Notes: a model not told the origin generated them from the letters alone. 22,631 nt of DNA from an uncultured Roseburia sp. (GCA_947564765.1 CANODN010000006.1:1-22631), one strand, 5' to 3'; shown: positions 15,103 through 22,622, counted from the first letter of the stretch. A program made the numbers and translations.

Positions 15103-15564
15103 ATGAGTTTGAAAATACAAATTATTGTAGCAGTAATCATTCTGGCGGCGCTGGTCTGGATTGCCAATATGGTGCGCCGGCAGGCTTTGGATATCCGATT
15201 TGCCCTATCCTGGCTGACGGTAGGCGGAGTCGTTTTGATTTTGGATATTTTTCCGGGAATTATGAATTATCTGGTACATTTGCTGGGAATCGAACTGCCG
15301 GTAAATATGATGTTTTTCTTTGGATTTTGTTTTACACTGCTGTTACTGTTTATATTGACAGTCAAGGTTTCAAAACAGGAGGAGCAGTTGAAAAGGCTGA
15401 CACAGGAGATGGCGCTGCTGGAGGAGCGGATCGTCAGATGTCAGCCGGATAGTTCTTTATGCCGCAAGGCAAATCAAAGGAAATACCCTTCGGGTATACC
15501 TGTATGCGATGAAGGGCACGCAATAATAAGGAAAGGAGAAGCCCGTAAGAAAAAAGATGAATAG
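15103..15564 (+). CDS. DUF2304 small membrane protein with repeat-derived C-terminal tail
   Basis: DUF2304 proteins are small membrane partners encoded beside polyprenol-phosphate glycosyltransferases. Membrane segments lie at about 4-22, 34-54 and 68-88, followed by a short coiled coil (KQEEQLKRLTQEMALLEERI, 91-110), where homologues usually end soon after. Here the frame continues through residues 115-146 across both repeat units C1 and C2, giving YPSGIPVCDEGHAIIRKGE, then a basic end. The tail is therefore likely non-native. The gene begins 5 bases after the GT2 stop (GGAGG at 15091-15095) and overlaps the next gene by 8 bases. Confidence 0.8.
   Translation: MSLKIQIIVAVIILAALVWIANMVRRQALDIRFALSWLTVGGVVLILDIFPGIMNYLVHLLGIELPVNMMFFFGFCFTLLLLFILTVKVSKQEEQLKRLTQEMALLEERIVRCQPDSSLCRKANQRKYPSGIPVCDEGHAIIRKGEARKKKDE
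15447..15483 (+). repeat. 44-base dispersed element, unit C1 (short form)
   Basis: The unit reads GGATAGTTCTTTATGCC, GCAA loop, GGCAAATCAAAGGAAA. It is a short variant with a perfect TGCC/GGCA stem closed by a GCAA tetraloop. It shares CTTTATGCC, AGGCAA and AAGGAAA with units A and B and stands in tandem with C2, as A does with B. It lies inside the DUF2304 coding frame. Confidence 0.65.
15484..15536 (+). repeat. 44-base dispersed element, unit C2 with CCCTTCGGG linker
   Basis: The linker ATACCC-TTC-GGGTAT (15483-15497) is a perfect hairpin. The unit from 15493 has a TGCG/CGCA stem plus TG/CA after a bulged A (loop AAGGG), then CAATAATAAGGAAAGG, identical in its last bases to unit B. Compared with A and B the fourth stem pair has changed from C-G to G-C on both sides. 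Confidence 0.8.
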
Positions 15565-16537
15565 TGATATATGTGGTGATGGGAATAGTAATACGAAAAA
15601 GGTAAAAAAAGAAGGCAGTCAGGAGGACGGGCCTTACAGACAGTACCCGAAAGTTCAGATTTTGATGTCAACCTATAACGGAGAAGAATTTGTCAGGGAA
15701 CAGTTGGATTCCATTCTGGCTCAAAGTTATCCGGATGTGGATATTTTGATCCGTGATGACGGTTCGCAGGATGATACGTTTGTGATTCTGAAAGAATATG
15801 AAGAACGGCATTCCAATATCCGTGCATACCAGGGAGAGAATATCGGAGTAAACAAAAGCTTTTTTGAACTGCTTCGCAAAAGCAATCAGGAAGCCGCATA
15901 CATAGGATTTTGCGACCAGGATGATTACTGGCTGCCGGAGAAGATAGAAAAAGCGGCAGAACAGCTGGAGCGTCTTGACGGGCCGGCTCTTTACTGCAGT
16001 GCGAAAACGCTGGTAGACGAGAATTTAGAGCCGTTAAACAGTCAGCAGAATCCTCATAGGATTCCCGGATTCGGGAATGCTGTAATTGAAAGTATCTGCT
16101 CCGGATGTACCCTGCTGATGAACCGGGAGCTGGCAGATATTATTGCAAAACGTCTGCCGGAGGATGTCGTTCATCATGACTGGTGGTGCTATATGGCAGC
16201 CACTTACCTTGGGAGTATGTATTATGATGAAAATTCCTATATCTATTACAGACAGCATGCCGGCAATGAGGTAGGGGCCAGCGGTTCTTTCCTGTCTCAG
16301 ATCAAGGCAAAGGCAAGAGATTTGAAAAAGCGCCATGGAGATCTGAAAAAACAGCTGTCTGATTTTAAACATTTTTATCATACAGAGCCGGAAAAGGATG
16401 CACTGGTAGACGCAATTTTAAAAGCAGAAAAATTTCCGGGACGCTTTACGATACTGTTTCACAAAGGCTGGTATCGGCAGAGCAGTTTGGATAACTGGGT
16501 GGTGCGAGGGTTGTTTTTGCTGAACCGCATGCTGTAA
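15557..16537 (+). CDS. GT2 glycosyltransferase, rhamnosyltransferase-like
   Basis: A 326-residue GT-A enzyme. The fold begins at KVQILMSTYNGEEF (about 32-45), with the acidic IRDDGSQDDT motif (65-74), the metal-binding FCDQDDYW (118-125) and HHDWW (206-210), a pattern seen in bacterial rhamnosyltransferases of surface-glycan clusters. With rfbD next, transfer of rhamnose is a reasonable inference. The polar N-terminal stretch of about 30 residues is unusual and may reflect the repeat element inserted upstream: the nearest ribosome-like tract AAGGAAAGGAG is about 19 bases from the ATG, so initiation may rely on coupling to DUF2304, whose stop it overlaps. Confidence 0.85.
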   Translation: MNSDICGDGNSNTKKVKKEGSQEDGPYRQYPKVQILMSTYNGEEFVREQLDSILAQSYPDVDILIRDDGSQDDTFVILKEYEERHSNIRAYQGENIGVNKSFFELLRKSNQEAAYIGFCDQDDYWLPEKIEKAAEQLERLDGPALYCSAKTLVDENLEPLNSQQNPHRIPGFGNAVIESICSGCTLLMNRELADIIAKRLPEDVVHHDWWCYMAATYLGSMYYDENSYIYYRQHAGNEVGASGSFLSQIKAKARDLKKRHGDLKKQLSDFKHFYHTEPEKDALVDAILKAEKFPGRFTILFHKGWYRQSSLDNWVVRGLFLLNRML

Positions 16538-16588
16538 CCCTCCGGGTATCCCTTTATGCGCTGAAAAGCGCGCAATAATATGGAAAGG
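16538..16588 (+). repeat. 44-base dispersed element, unit D
   Basis: A single unit follows an ACCC-TCC-GGGT mini-hairpin directly after the glycosyltransferase stop. The core (16545-16588) reads GGTATCCCTTTATGCGC, then GAAA-loop hairpin GCGCT/AGCGC (or TGCGC/GCGCA), then GCAATAATATGGAAAGG. The end supplies the ribosome site of rfbD. The stem is GC-inverted at the fourth pair relative to A, B and C1. Confidence 0.85.
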
Positions 16589-16598
16589 TGATTTTCAC

Positions 16599-17465
16599 AT
16601 GAAAAAAATATTGGTGACCGGCTGTAACGGACAGCTGGGAAGAGCAATTAACAAAGAATATGCAAAGGAAGATGTGGAATTTATTAATACAGATGTTGTG
16701 GAGCAGGACGGTGTGATCTCTCTGGATATTACCGATGTGAATGCCGTTCTTGCACTGGCGGAAAAAACAAGGCCGGATGTTATCATAAACTGTGCAGCTC
16801 ATACAAATGTAGATGCCTGTGAGACGCAGTGGGATCTGGCCTATCGTATCAATGCCATTGGTCCAAGAAATTTAAGTATTGCTGCGGCAAGGTATGACAT
16901 TAAGCTGATTCATGTATCCACGGATTATGTATTTCCGGGAACATCGCCGAAACCACTGACGGAGTTTGATGAAGTGGGACCGATCAGTGCATACGGAAAA
17001 ACGAAGCTGGAGGGAGAAAATTTTGTAAAGGAATTTGCTCCGAAGCATTTTATTTTTCGCACAGCATGGCTGTATGGAGACGGAAAGAATTTTGTCAAAA
17101 CGATGTTAAAGCTTTCCGAATCCCACGATACGATTACCGTGGTATCCGATCAGTTCGGTTCTCCCACCAGCGCGGCGGAGCTGGCAAAGATGATTCGTTT
17201 CTTAGAACCGACGGAAAATTACGGAACGTATCATGCAACCTGCGAAGGACAGTGCAGCTGGGCAGATTTTGCAGTAGAAATATTTAAGAAAGCAGGAAAA
17301 GATACGGTTGTAAAATATGTTACCACAGAGGAGTACAATTCACCGACAAAGCGTCCTGCGTATTCTGTTCTGGATAATTATATGCTGCGTCTTGTGGCAG
17401 GAGATCAGTTCCAAATGGCAGACTGGGAAGCTGCATTGGATGTATATATGAAGGAGATTTTATGA
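16599..17465 (+). CDS. rfbD: dTDP-4-dehydrorhamnose reductase
   Basis: RfbD/RmlD carries out the last step of dTDP-L-rhamnose synthesis, reducing dTDP-4-keto-L-rhamnose with NAD(P)H. The 288-residue product has the Rossmann loop VTGCNGQLG (G8, G11, G14), the NCAAHTNVDACE segment and the catalytic Y132-xxx-K136 (AYGKTK). The ATG follows GGAAAGGTG at 16582-16590, which is the end of repeat unit D. It overlaps the next GT2 gene by 4 bases. It is separated from rfbB, rfbA and rfbC, which stand in another transcription unit downstream. Confidence 0.95.
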   Translation: MKKILVTGCNGQLGRAINKEYAKEDVEFINTDVVEQDGVISLDITDVNAVLALAEKTRPDVIINCAAHTNVDACETQWDLAYRINAIGPRNLSIAAARYDIKLIHVSTDYVFPGTSPKPLTEFDEVGPISAYGKTKLEGENFVKEFAPKHFIFRTAWLYGDGKNFVKTMLKLSESHDTITVVSDQFGSPTSAAELAKMIRFLEPTENYGTYHATCEGQCSWADFAVEIFKKAGKDTVVKYVTTEEYNSPTKRPAYSVLDNYMLRLVAGDQFQMADWEAALDVYMKEIL

Positions 17466-18286
17466 AACCACTGGTAAGTGTCTGCATTCCGGCTTATAAT
17501 AACGCCGCCTATATCAAAGAGACGATTGATTCTGTTTTGAATCAGACCTATTCCAATCTGGAGCTTGTGATTTGTGATGACAAGTCTACGGACAATACGG
17601 TGGAGGTTATCGAAAAGATAGGAGACGACCGGATTAAATTATACAAAAATGAGAAGAATCTGGGTATGTCGGGAAACTGGAATCATTGTCTTTCCAAATG
17701 CAGGGGAGAATTTATCAAATTAATCTGTGCAGATGATATGCTGGCGGAAACCGCTTTGGAAAAAGAAGTAAAAGCTCTGATGCAAAATCCCACGGCGGTG
17801 CTGGCAGAAAGTGACACCCGTTTGTTTGATTTAAACGGCAAACCAAAGGGATTTTATAAAAGATATAAGACAAAAGGCTTAACAAATGGAAAAGAAATTG
17901 CAAGAAAAGGCTTTTTTGTAAAAAATTATTTTGGCGCGCCTCTTGCAAATACATTCCGCAAAAGCGCAGTAGAGCAGACCGGAGGCTTTGATTCCTGGTA
18001 TACGTATATTCTGGACTATGATTTCTGGGTGCAGTTAGCCTGTATGGGAGACGTTTATATTATTCACGAACCGCTGAATTATTTCCGGGTTCGCAATGAC
18101 TCCAATACGGGAAATGTTATGGCAGGAGACAAAACAGAAGATTATGTGAAAGAGCATATTCATTTGGTGAACAAATTTCGCGAAGAACTGAAATTGTCCA
18201 AAGCGGACATAAACAGGAGCGTAAGAATTCGCAAATTTCGCAATTTTGCGGCAGGTATCTATCTGAAATTATTTGTGAGAAAGTAG
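17462..18286 (+). CDS. GT2 family glycosyltransferase
   Basis: A 274-residue GT-A glycosyltransferase. It begins PLVSVCIPAYNNAAYI, has the nucleotide-binding CDDKSTDNT motif (38-46), the acidic ICADDML motif (88-94) and the LDYDFWVQLA segment near residue 182. The start overlaps the rfbD stop (ATGA), with AAGGAGA at 17451-17457. A rhamnosyltransferase or other sugar-transferase role in the surface glycan is inferred from the neighbours. The C-terminus is basic and without membrane helices. It is the last gene before a new promoter; no clear terminator follows it. Confidence 0.85.
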   Translation: MKPLVSVCIPAYNNAAYIKETIDSVLNQTYSNLELVICDDKSTDNTVEVIEKIGDDRIKLYKNEKNLGMSGNWNHCLSKCRGEFIKLICADDMLAETALEKEVKALMQNPTAVLAESDTRLFDLNGKPKGFYKRYKTKGLTNGKEIARKGFFVKNYFGAPLANTFRKSAVEQTGGFDSWYTYILDYDFWVQLACMGDVYIIHEPLNYFRVRNDSNTGNVMAGDKTEDYVKEHIHLVNKFREELKLSKADINRSVRIRKFRNFAAGIYLKLFVRK

Positions 18287-18345
18287 CAGCTGCTGGGCTG
18301 AAGTTTGAGTTGTATGCAGAAAGTGAAAACGCAGAAAGGCAAATC

Positions 18346-18374
18346 TTGTAATTTCAGGAAGATAATGCTATAAT
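18346..18374 (+). promoter_or_regulatory. Extended -10 sigma-A promoter for rfbBAC and the exporter
   Basis: TTGTAA (18346-18351) and a perfect TATAAT (18369-18374) are separated by 17 bases, with TGC just before the -10 (extended -10). The start would be near 18381, about 40 bases before rfbB. The 134-base gap holds nothing else obvious apart from a short palindrome. Confidence 0.8.
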
Positions 18375-18420
18375 GTGGTAATTATTGAAGAAAAAGAACG
18401 AATAAAGGAGGTCATACGCT

Positions 18421-19503
18421 ATGAGGACCTATTTAGTAACGGGAGGGGCAGGATTTATCGGCTCCAATTATATCCATTATATGTTTCGCAAATATGACAA
18501 CGAAATCCGTATCATCAATGTGGATGTGCTGACCTATGCAGGCAATCTGGAGAATTTAAAGGACATTGAGGATCGGGATAATTATACATTTATCAAGGCA
18601 GATATTACAGATAAAGAAGCGATCACGCAGATTTTTGAAGAAAATGACATTGACCGGGTAGTGCATTTTGCAGCGGAAAGTCATGTAGACCGGAGTATCC
18701 GGACACCGGAGGTTTTTGTAAAGACCAACGTGCTTGGAACGGCCGTTATGCTCAACTGTGCCAAGGCCGCATGGGAGCTGCCGGACGGCACCTTTAAAGA
18801 AGGCAAGAAATTTCTTCACGTTTCCACAGATGAAGTGTACGGTTCCCTGGAGGAAGACGGCGGTTATTTCTATGAGACAACCCCATACGATCCCCACAGT
18901 CCCTATTCTGCCAGCAAGGCGTCTTCCGATTTCCTTGTAAAGGCATATATCGATACGTATCACTTCCCGGCGAACATTACGAATTGTTCCAACAATTACG
19001 GACCGTACCAGTTCCCGGAAAAACTGATTCCGCTGATTATCAACAATGCCCTTCATGGCAAGAAACTTCCGGTATACGGAGACGGCAAAAATGTCCGTGA
19101 CTGGCTGTATGTAGACGATCATGCCAAGGGAATTGATATGGTACAGGAGCAGGGGCGTCTGGGAGAAACCTATAATATCGGCGGACACAATGAAAAGCAG
19201 AATATAGAGATTATAAATATCATTATCGAGACGCTTTTGGAGATGCTGCCGGAGGATGACGAAAGAAGAAAGTTAGTCAGCAAAGATCTGATCACTTATG
19301 TGGAAGACCGGAAAGGGCATGACAGAAGATATGCCATTGCCCCGGACAAGATCAAAGCAGAGATTGGCTGGGAGCCGGAAACCATGTTTAAGGAAGGCAT
19401 CAAAAAAACCATCGCATGGTTCTTTGAGCATGAAGACTGGATGAAGAACGTCACCAGTGGTGATTACCAGAAATATTACAACGAGATGTATCAGGATAAA
19501 TAA
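18421..19503 (+). CDS. rfbB: dTDP-glucose 4,6-dehydratase
   Basis: RfbB/RmlB catalyses the second step of dTDP-L-rhamnose synthesis, an NAD-dependent dehydration. The 360-residue product has the Rossmann motif VTGGAGFIGSNY, the catalytic TDE (T136-D137-E138 in VSTDEVYGS) and Y162-xxx-K166 (PYSASK). NNYGPYQFPEKLIPL is also family-typical. The strong site AAGGAGGT (18405-18412) lies 8 bases before the ATG. It is the first gene of its transcription unit. Confidence 0.97.
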   Translation: MRTYLVTGGAGFIGSNYIHYMFRKYDNEIRIINVDVLTYAGNLENLKDIEDRDNYTFIKADITDKEAITQIFEENDIDRVVHFAAESHVDRSIRTPEVFVKTNVLGTAVMLNCAKAAWELPDGTFKEGKKFLHVSTDEVYGSLEEDGGYFYETTPYDPHSPYSASKASSDFLVKAYIDTYHFPANITNCSNNYGPYQFPEKLIPLIINNALHGKKLPVYGDGKNVRDWLYVDDHAKGIDMVQEQGRLGETYNIGGHNEKQNIEIINIIIETLLEMLPEDDERRKLVSKDLITYVEDRKGHDRRYAIAPDKIKAEIGWEPETMFKEGIKKTIAWFFEHEDWMKNVTSGDYQKYYNEMYQDK

Positions 19504-19511
19504 TTTTTTGC

Positions 19512-19559
19512 AGAAAGAAGGGTTGCGCAGTTTGATCAAACCGGGTAAGCCTTCTTTCT
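19512..19559 (+). other. Long hairpin with inner palindrome between rfbB and rfbA
   Basis: AGAAAGAAGG (19512-19521) pairs perfectly with CCTTCTTTCT (19550-19559). Inside the loop is the perfect 12-base palindrome GTTTGATCAAAC (19530-19541). No T-run follows the stem, so it is not a normal terminator. It could adjust expression of downstream rfb genes or mark an RNA processing point. Confidence 0.5.
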
Positions 19560-19581
19560 TGCGGCATGAGAGGAGTATACG

Positions 19582-20460
19582 ATGAAGGGAATTATTTTAG
19601 CAGGCGGTTCCGGAACCCGTCTTTATCCTTTGACCAAAGCCATCAGCAAGCAGATTATGCCGATCTATGACAAGCCGATGATCTATTATCCGCTGTCCAC
19701 ACTGATGCTTGCGGGAATCCGGGAGGTATTGATTATTTCCACGCCCAGAGATCTGCCGGTATTTAAAGAGCTGTTAGGCTCTGGCGAACAGCTAGGGATG
19801 CGGTTTGCGTATGCCGTTCAGGAAGAACCGAGGGGACTGGCAGATGCATTTATTATCGGGGATTCGTTTATCGGAAATGATGCGGCGGCACTGGTATTGG
19901 GGGATAATATTTTTTACGGACAGAGCTTTTCCAAGGTGCTCAAAAGTGCGGCGGAACGCACGGAAAGCCAGCCGGGAGCTACGATTTTCGGATACTATGT
20001 AAGAGATCCCAGGGAATATGGCGTCGTAGAGTTTGATGAAACAGGCAAAGCGCTGTCCATCGAAGAGAAACCGGAGCATCCCAAATCCAATTACGCAGTA
20101 CCGGGACTTTATTTTTACGATAATGACGTGGTGGAAATTGCCAAAAATGTAAAGCCTTCTGCCAGAGGGGAAATTGAAATCACCAGCGTCAACAACGAAT
20201 ATCTGAAACGGGGAACTCTTTCCGTAGAGACATTGGGCAGAGGATTTGCATGGTTAGATACCGGTAATCACGATATGCTCCTTGCCGCAGCGGATTTTGT
20301 TTCTGCATTTCAGAAACGTCAGGGATTATATATTTCCTGTATTGAGGAAATTGCATACAAACGGGGATTTATTGACCGGGAACAGTTGATAAAATTAGCG
20401 CAGCCTTTGCTGAAAACAGAATATGGACAGTATCTGGTTGAGGTTGCGGAAGGACTATAG
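19582..20460 (+). CDS. rfbA: Glucose-1-phosphate thymidylyltransferase
   Basis: RfbA/RmlA starts the dTDP-L-rhamnose pathway, joining dTTP and glucose-1-phosphate. The 292-residue product has the nucleotidyl-transfer signature LAGGSGTRLYPLT (residues 6-18), KPMIYYPLSTLMLAGI, the metal-binding LVLGDNIFYG and the EEKPEHPKSN sugar-binding loop. GAGAGGAG lies 7 bases before the ATG. The order rfbB-rfbA-rfbC differs from the common enterobacterial rfbBDAC, with rfbD placed about 1 kb upstream in a different unit. Confidence 0.97.
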   Translation: MKGIILAGGSGTRLYPLTKAISKQIMPIYDKPMIYYPLSTLMLAGIREVLIISTPRDLPVFKELLGSGEQLGMRFAYAVQEEPRGLADAFIIGDSFIGNDAAALVLGDNIFYGQSFSKVLKSAAERTESQPGATIFGYYVRDPREYGVVEFDETGKALSIEEKPEHPKSNYAVPGLYFYDNDVVEIAKNVKPSARGEIEITSVNNEYLKRGTLSVETLGRGFAWLDTGNHDMLLAAADFVSAFQKRQGLYISCIEEIAYKRGFIDREQLIKLAQPLLKTEYGQYLVEVAEGL

Positions 20461-20474
20461 AAGAGGTGTAAGAC

Positions 20475-21050
20475 ATGGGAAAGATTCAGGTAACAGAAGA
20501 TTGCAACGGTATAGCAGGATTAAAAGTCATTGAACCCTCTGTATTCGGAGATGCCAGGGGTTACTTCATGGAGACCTACAATTACAATGATTTTAAAGCG
20601 GCGGGGATTGACTGCGAATTTGTGCAGGATAATCAGTCCGCCTCCAAAAAAGGAGTTCTTCGGGGACTGCATTTTCAGATTAATTATCCCCAGGACAAGC
20701 TGGTGCGGGTAATAAACGGAGAAGTATTTGACGTTGCCGTTGATTTAAGAGAAGGTTCTAAAACCTTTGGAAAATGGTTTGGCGTAACCCTTTCCGCAGA
20801 AAATAAAAAACAGTTTTTCATTCCCAAGGGATTTGCCCATGGATTTGTGGTATTGAGCGATTATGCAGAATTTTGTTATAAAGTAACGGATTTTTATCAT
20901 CCCAATGATGAAGGCGGCTTGCTGTGGAAAGATCCGGAGATTGGCGTAGAATGGCCGATGCCGGAGGGAATGACAGAAGATGATTTGATCCTCTCCGACA
21001 AAGATAAGGTCTGGGGCGGCATCAAGGAATACATTGCAGAAAACAAGTAA
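20475..21050 (+). CDS. rfbC: dTDP-4-dehydrorhamnose 3,5-epimerase
   Basis: RfbC/RmlC epimerises the 4-keto sugar at C3 and C5. The 191-residue cupin has the catalytic histidine in VLRGLHFQ (H66), the VFDVAVDLREGSKTFGKW strand pair and IPKGFAHGFVVLSDYAEFCYKVTDFY, all family marks. It starts 14 bases after the rfbA stop with AAGAGGTG upstream, and ends 11 bases before the ABC permease start, so the pathway genes and the exporter share a transcript. Confidence 0.95.
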   Translation: MGKIQVTEDCNGIAGLKVIEPSVFGDARGYFMETYNYNDFKAAGIDCEFVQDNQSASKKGVLRGLHFQINYPQDKLVRVINGEVFDVAVDLREGSKTFGKWFGVTLSAENKKQFFIPKGFAHGFVVLSDYAEFCYKVTDFYHPNDEGGLLWKDPEIGVEWPMPEGMTEDDLILSDKDKVWGGIKEYIAENK

Positions 21051-21061
21051 GAGGAAGTTGT

Positions 21062-21895
21062 ATGACATCAAAGAAAAAGAATCAGGAATTGTCGTTGGCG
21101 GGGGTCTATGAAAGCAGAAAGCTGATTGCCCGCCTTTCTGTCAATGATTTTAAAACAAAATTTGCAGGATCTTATCTGGGAATTATCTGGGCATTTGTCC
21201 AGCCTGTGATCATGGTTTTGGTATATTGGTTTGTGTTTGAAAAAGGCTTAAAGCCGGTTCCGGTCAAAAATGCAGCCGGAATCGAAATGCCCTTTCTGCT
21301 GTGGATGATCGCCGGACTGGTTCCGTGGTTTTTCTTTAACGATGCATTAAGCGGTGGTACGAGGGCGCTTTTGGATTATTCTTATCTGGTGAAAAAAGTG
21401 GTATTCCGTATCGACATACTGCCCATTGTCAAAATTATTTCTGCCGTATTTGTGCATTTGTTTTTTCTGGCATTTGAGGTGGTTTTATATGCATTATACG
21501 GATACTATCCGGATTTCTATACGTTACAGATCATTTATTATTCGGTCTGTTTGATTGTACTGGTGTTGGGCGTTACTTATCTGACCAGCGCTGTTGTCGT
21601 GTTTTTCCGGGATTTGAATCAGGTGATTAATATTGTACTGCAGGTGGGAATCTGGGCGACGCCGATTATGTGGAATATTGACACGATGGACATCGGTCCG
21701 GCTCTTAAGGGAATTTTAATGTTGAATCCTCTATACTATATTGTGCAGGGATACCGGGATGCGCTGATTGGGAAAGTGGCGTTCTGGGAGAGGCCGGGAC
21801 TAACGGCGTATTTCTGGGGATTTACCCTTGTATTTTTATGGCTTGGAACCTATGTTTTTAAGAAACTTCGGATGCATTTTGCGGACGTGCTGTAG
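21062..21895 (+). CDS. tagG: ABC-2 type polysaccharide/teichoic acid export permease
   Basis: A 277-residue permease of the O-antigen/teichoic acid export family (TagG/Wzm/RfbA type). The N-terminal DFKTKFAGSYLGIIWAFVQP is the cytoplasmic interface helix region conserved in this family, followed by six membrane segments, including PFLLWMIAGLVPWFFFNDA and the NPLYYIVQGYRDALIG motif before the last span. It should move lipid-linked glycan across the membrane using the ATPase encoded next. Specific substrate is inferred to be the rhamnose-containing polymer; whether TagG or Wzm is the nearer name cannot be told here. Confidence 0.9.
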   Translation: MTSKKKNQELSLAGVYESRKLIARLSVNDFKTKFAGSYLGIIWAFVQPVIMVLVYWFVFEKGLKPVPVKNAAGIEMPFLLWMIAGLVPWFFFNDALSGGTRALLDYSYLVKKVVFRIDILPIVKIISAVFVHLFFLAFEVVLYALYGYYPDFYTLQIIYYSVCLIVLVLGVTYLTSAVVVFFRDLNQVINIVLQVGIWATPIMWNIDTMDIGPALKGILMLNPLYYIVQGYRDALIGKVAFWERPGLTAYFWGFTLVFLWLGTYVFKKLRMHFADVL

Positions 21896-21923
21896 AACTT
21901 TTGTAAAATAGATATATTCCGGC

Positions 21924-21948
21924 AGAGCAGATAATGAAAATCTGTTCT
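21924..21948 (+). other. Hairpin in the tagG-tagH intergenic region
   Basis: AGAGCAGAT (21924-21932) pairs with ATCTGTTCT (21940-21948) with one G-U pair and a 7-base loop. No T-run follows. The 124-base gap between permease and ATPase is long for this type of gene pair. A short tandem CCGGAG repeat lies at about 21977-21990. Confidence 0.4.
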
Positions 21949-22019
21949 CCATATACAATTCGATTCTTTCTAAAAGCCGGAGGGCCGGAGATTTGGGAGG
22001 AATAATAGGAGTAGAACGA

Positions 22020-22622
22020 ATGAGTGATATTGCAATCAAAGTGGATCAGGTAAGTAAAATATATCATCTCTATGACCGTCAGCGTGACAGATTAAAAGAC
22101 GCCCTGAATCTGACGAGAAAGAAATGTTACAGAGAACACTTTGCCTTAGACCAGTTGGATTTTGAAATAAAAAAAGGGGAGACGGTGGGAATTATCGGAA
22201 CCAACGGCTCCGGAAAATCTACCATATTAAAGATTATTACCGGCGTGTTAAATCCCAGCAGCGGAGAAGTGACTGTCGATGGAAGGATTTCTGCATTGTT
22301 AGAGCTGGGAGCAGGCTTTAATATGGAATATACCGGTATTGAAAATGTCTATTTAAACGGCACGATGATCGGTTTTACCAAGGAAGAAATCGATGAACGA
22401 TTGCAGGATATTCTGGATTTTGCCGATATCGGAGATTTTGTGAACCAGCCGGTGAAGACCTATTCTTCCGGTATGTTTGTGCGTCTGGCATTTGCCGTGG
22501 CCATTAATATCGATCCGGAGATTTTAATTGTGGACGAGGCGCTTTCCGTAGGAGACGTTTTTTTCCAGTCCAAGTGCTATCACAAATTTGAAGAATTTAA
22601 AAAAATGGGCAAAACTACTTAA
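22020..22622 (+). CDS. tagH: ABC polysaccharide exporter ATPase, truncated frame
   Basis: The ATPase partner of the preceding permease. Visible are Walker A GTNGSGKST (60-68), the GRISALLELGAGFNMEYTG segment typical of Wzt/TagH, the ABC signature YSSGM (148-152) and Walker B LIVDEALSVGD (D172, E173). The frame stops at residue 200 in MGKTT, just before the H-loop (usually a SHD motif), and the last 12 bases are AT-rich and do not encode the expected sequence in any frame. This may be a disrupted gene, an insertion boundary or an end-of-window effect. The ATG at 22020 has AGGAG 8 bases upstream. Confidence 0.8.
   Translation: MSDIAIKVDQVSKIYHLYDRQRDRLKDALNLTRKKCYREHFALDQLDFEIKKGETVGIIGTNGSGKSTILKIITGVLNPSSGEVTVDGRISALLELGAGFNMEYTGIENVYLNGTMIGFTKEEIDERLQDILDFADIGDFVNQPVKTYSSGMFVRLAFAVAINIDPEILIVDEALSVGDVFFQSKCYHKFEEFKKMGKTT

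Noticed and set aside
18287..18345. Terminator after the GT2 gene at 17462-18286
   Set aside because: AGCAGCTGCT is only a short self-complementary stretch with no T-run; I see no terminator in this gap.
18556..19188. Minus-strand open frame of 210 codons opposite rfbB
   Set aside because: It is antisense to a well-supported rfbB with intact catalytic motifs and has no family features of its own.
21924..21948. Terminator between tagG and tagH
   Set aside because: The hairpin is not followed by a T run, and the ATPase gene continues the same functional unit.
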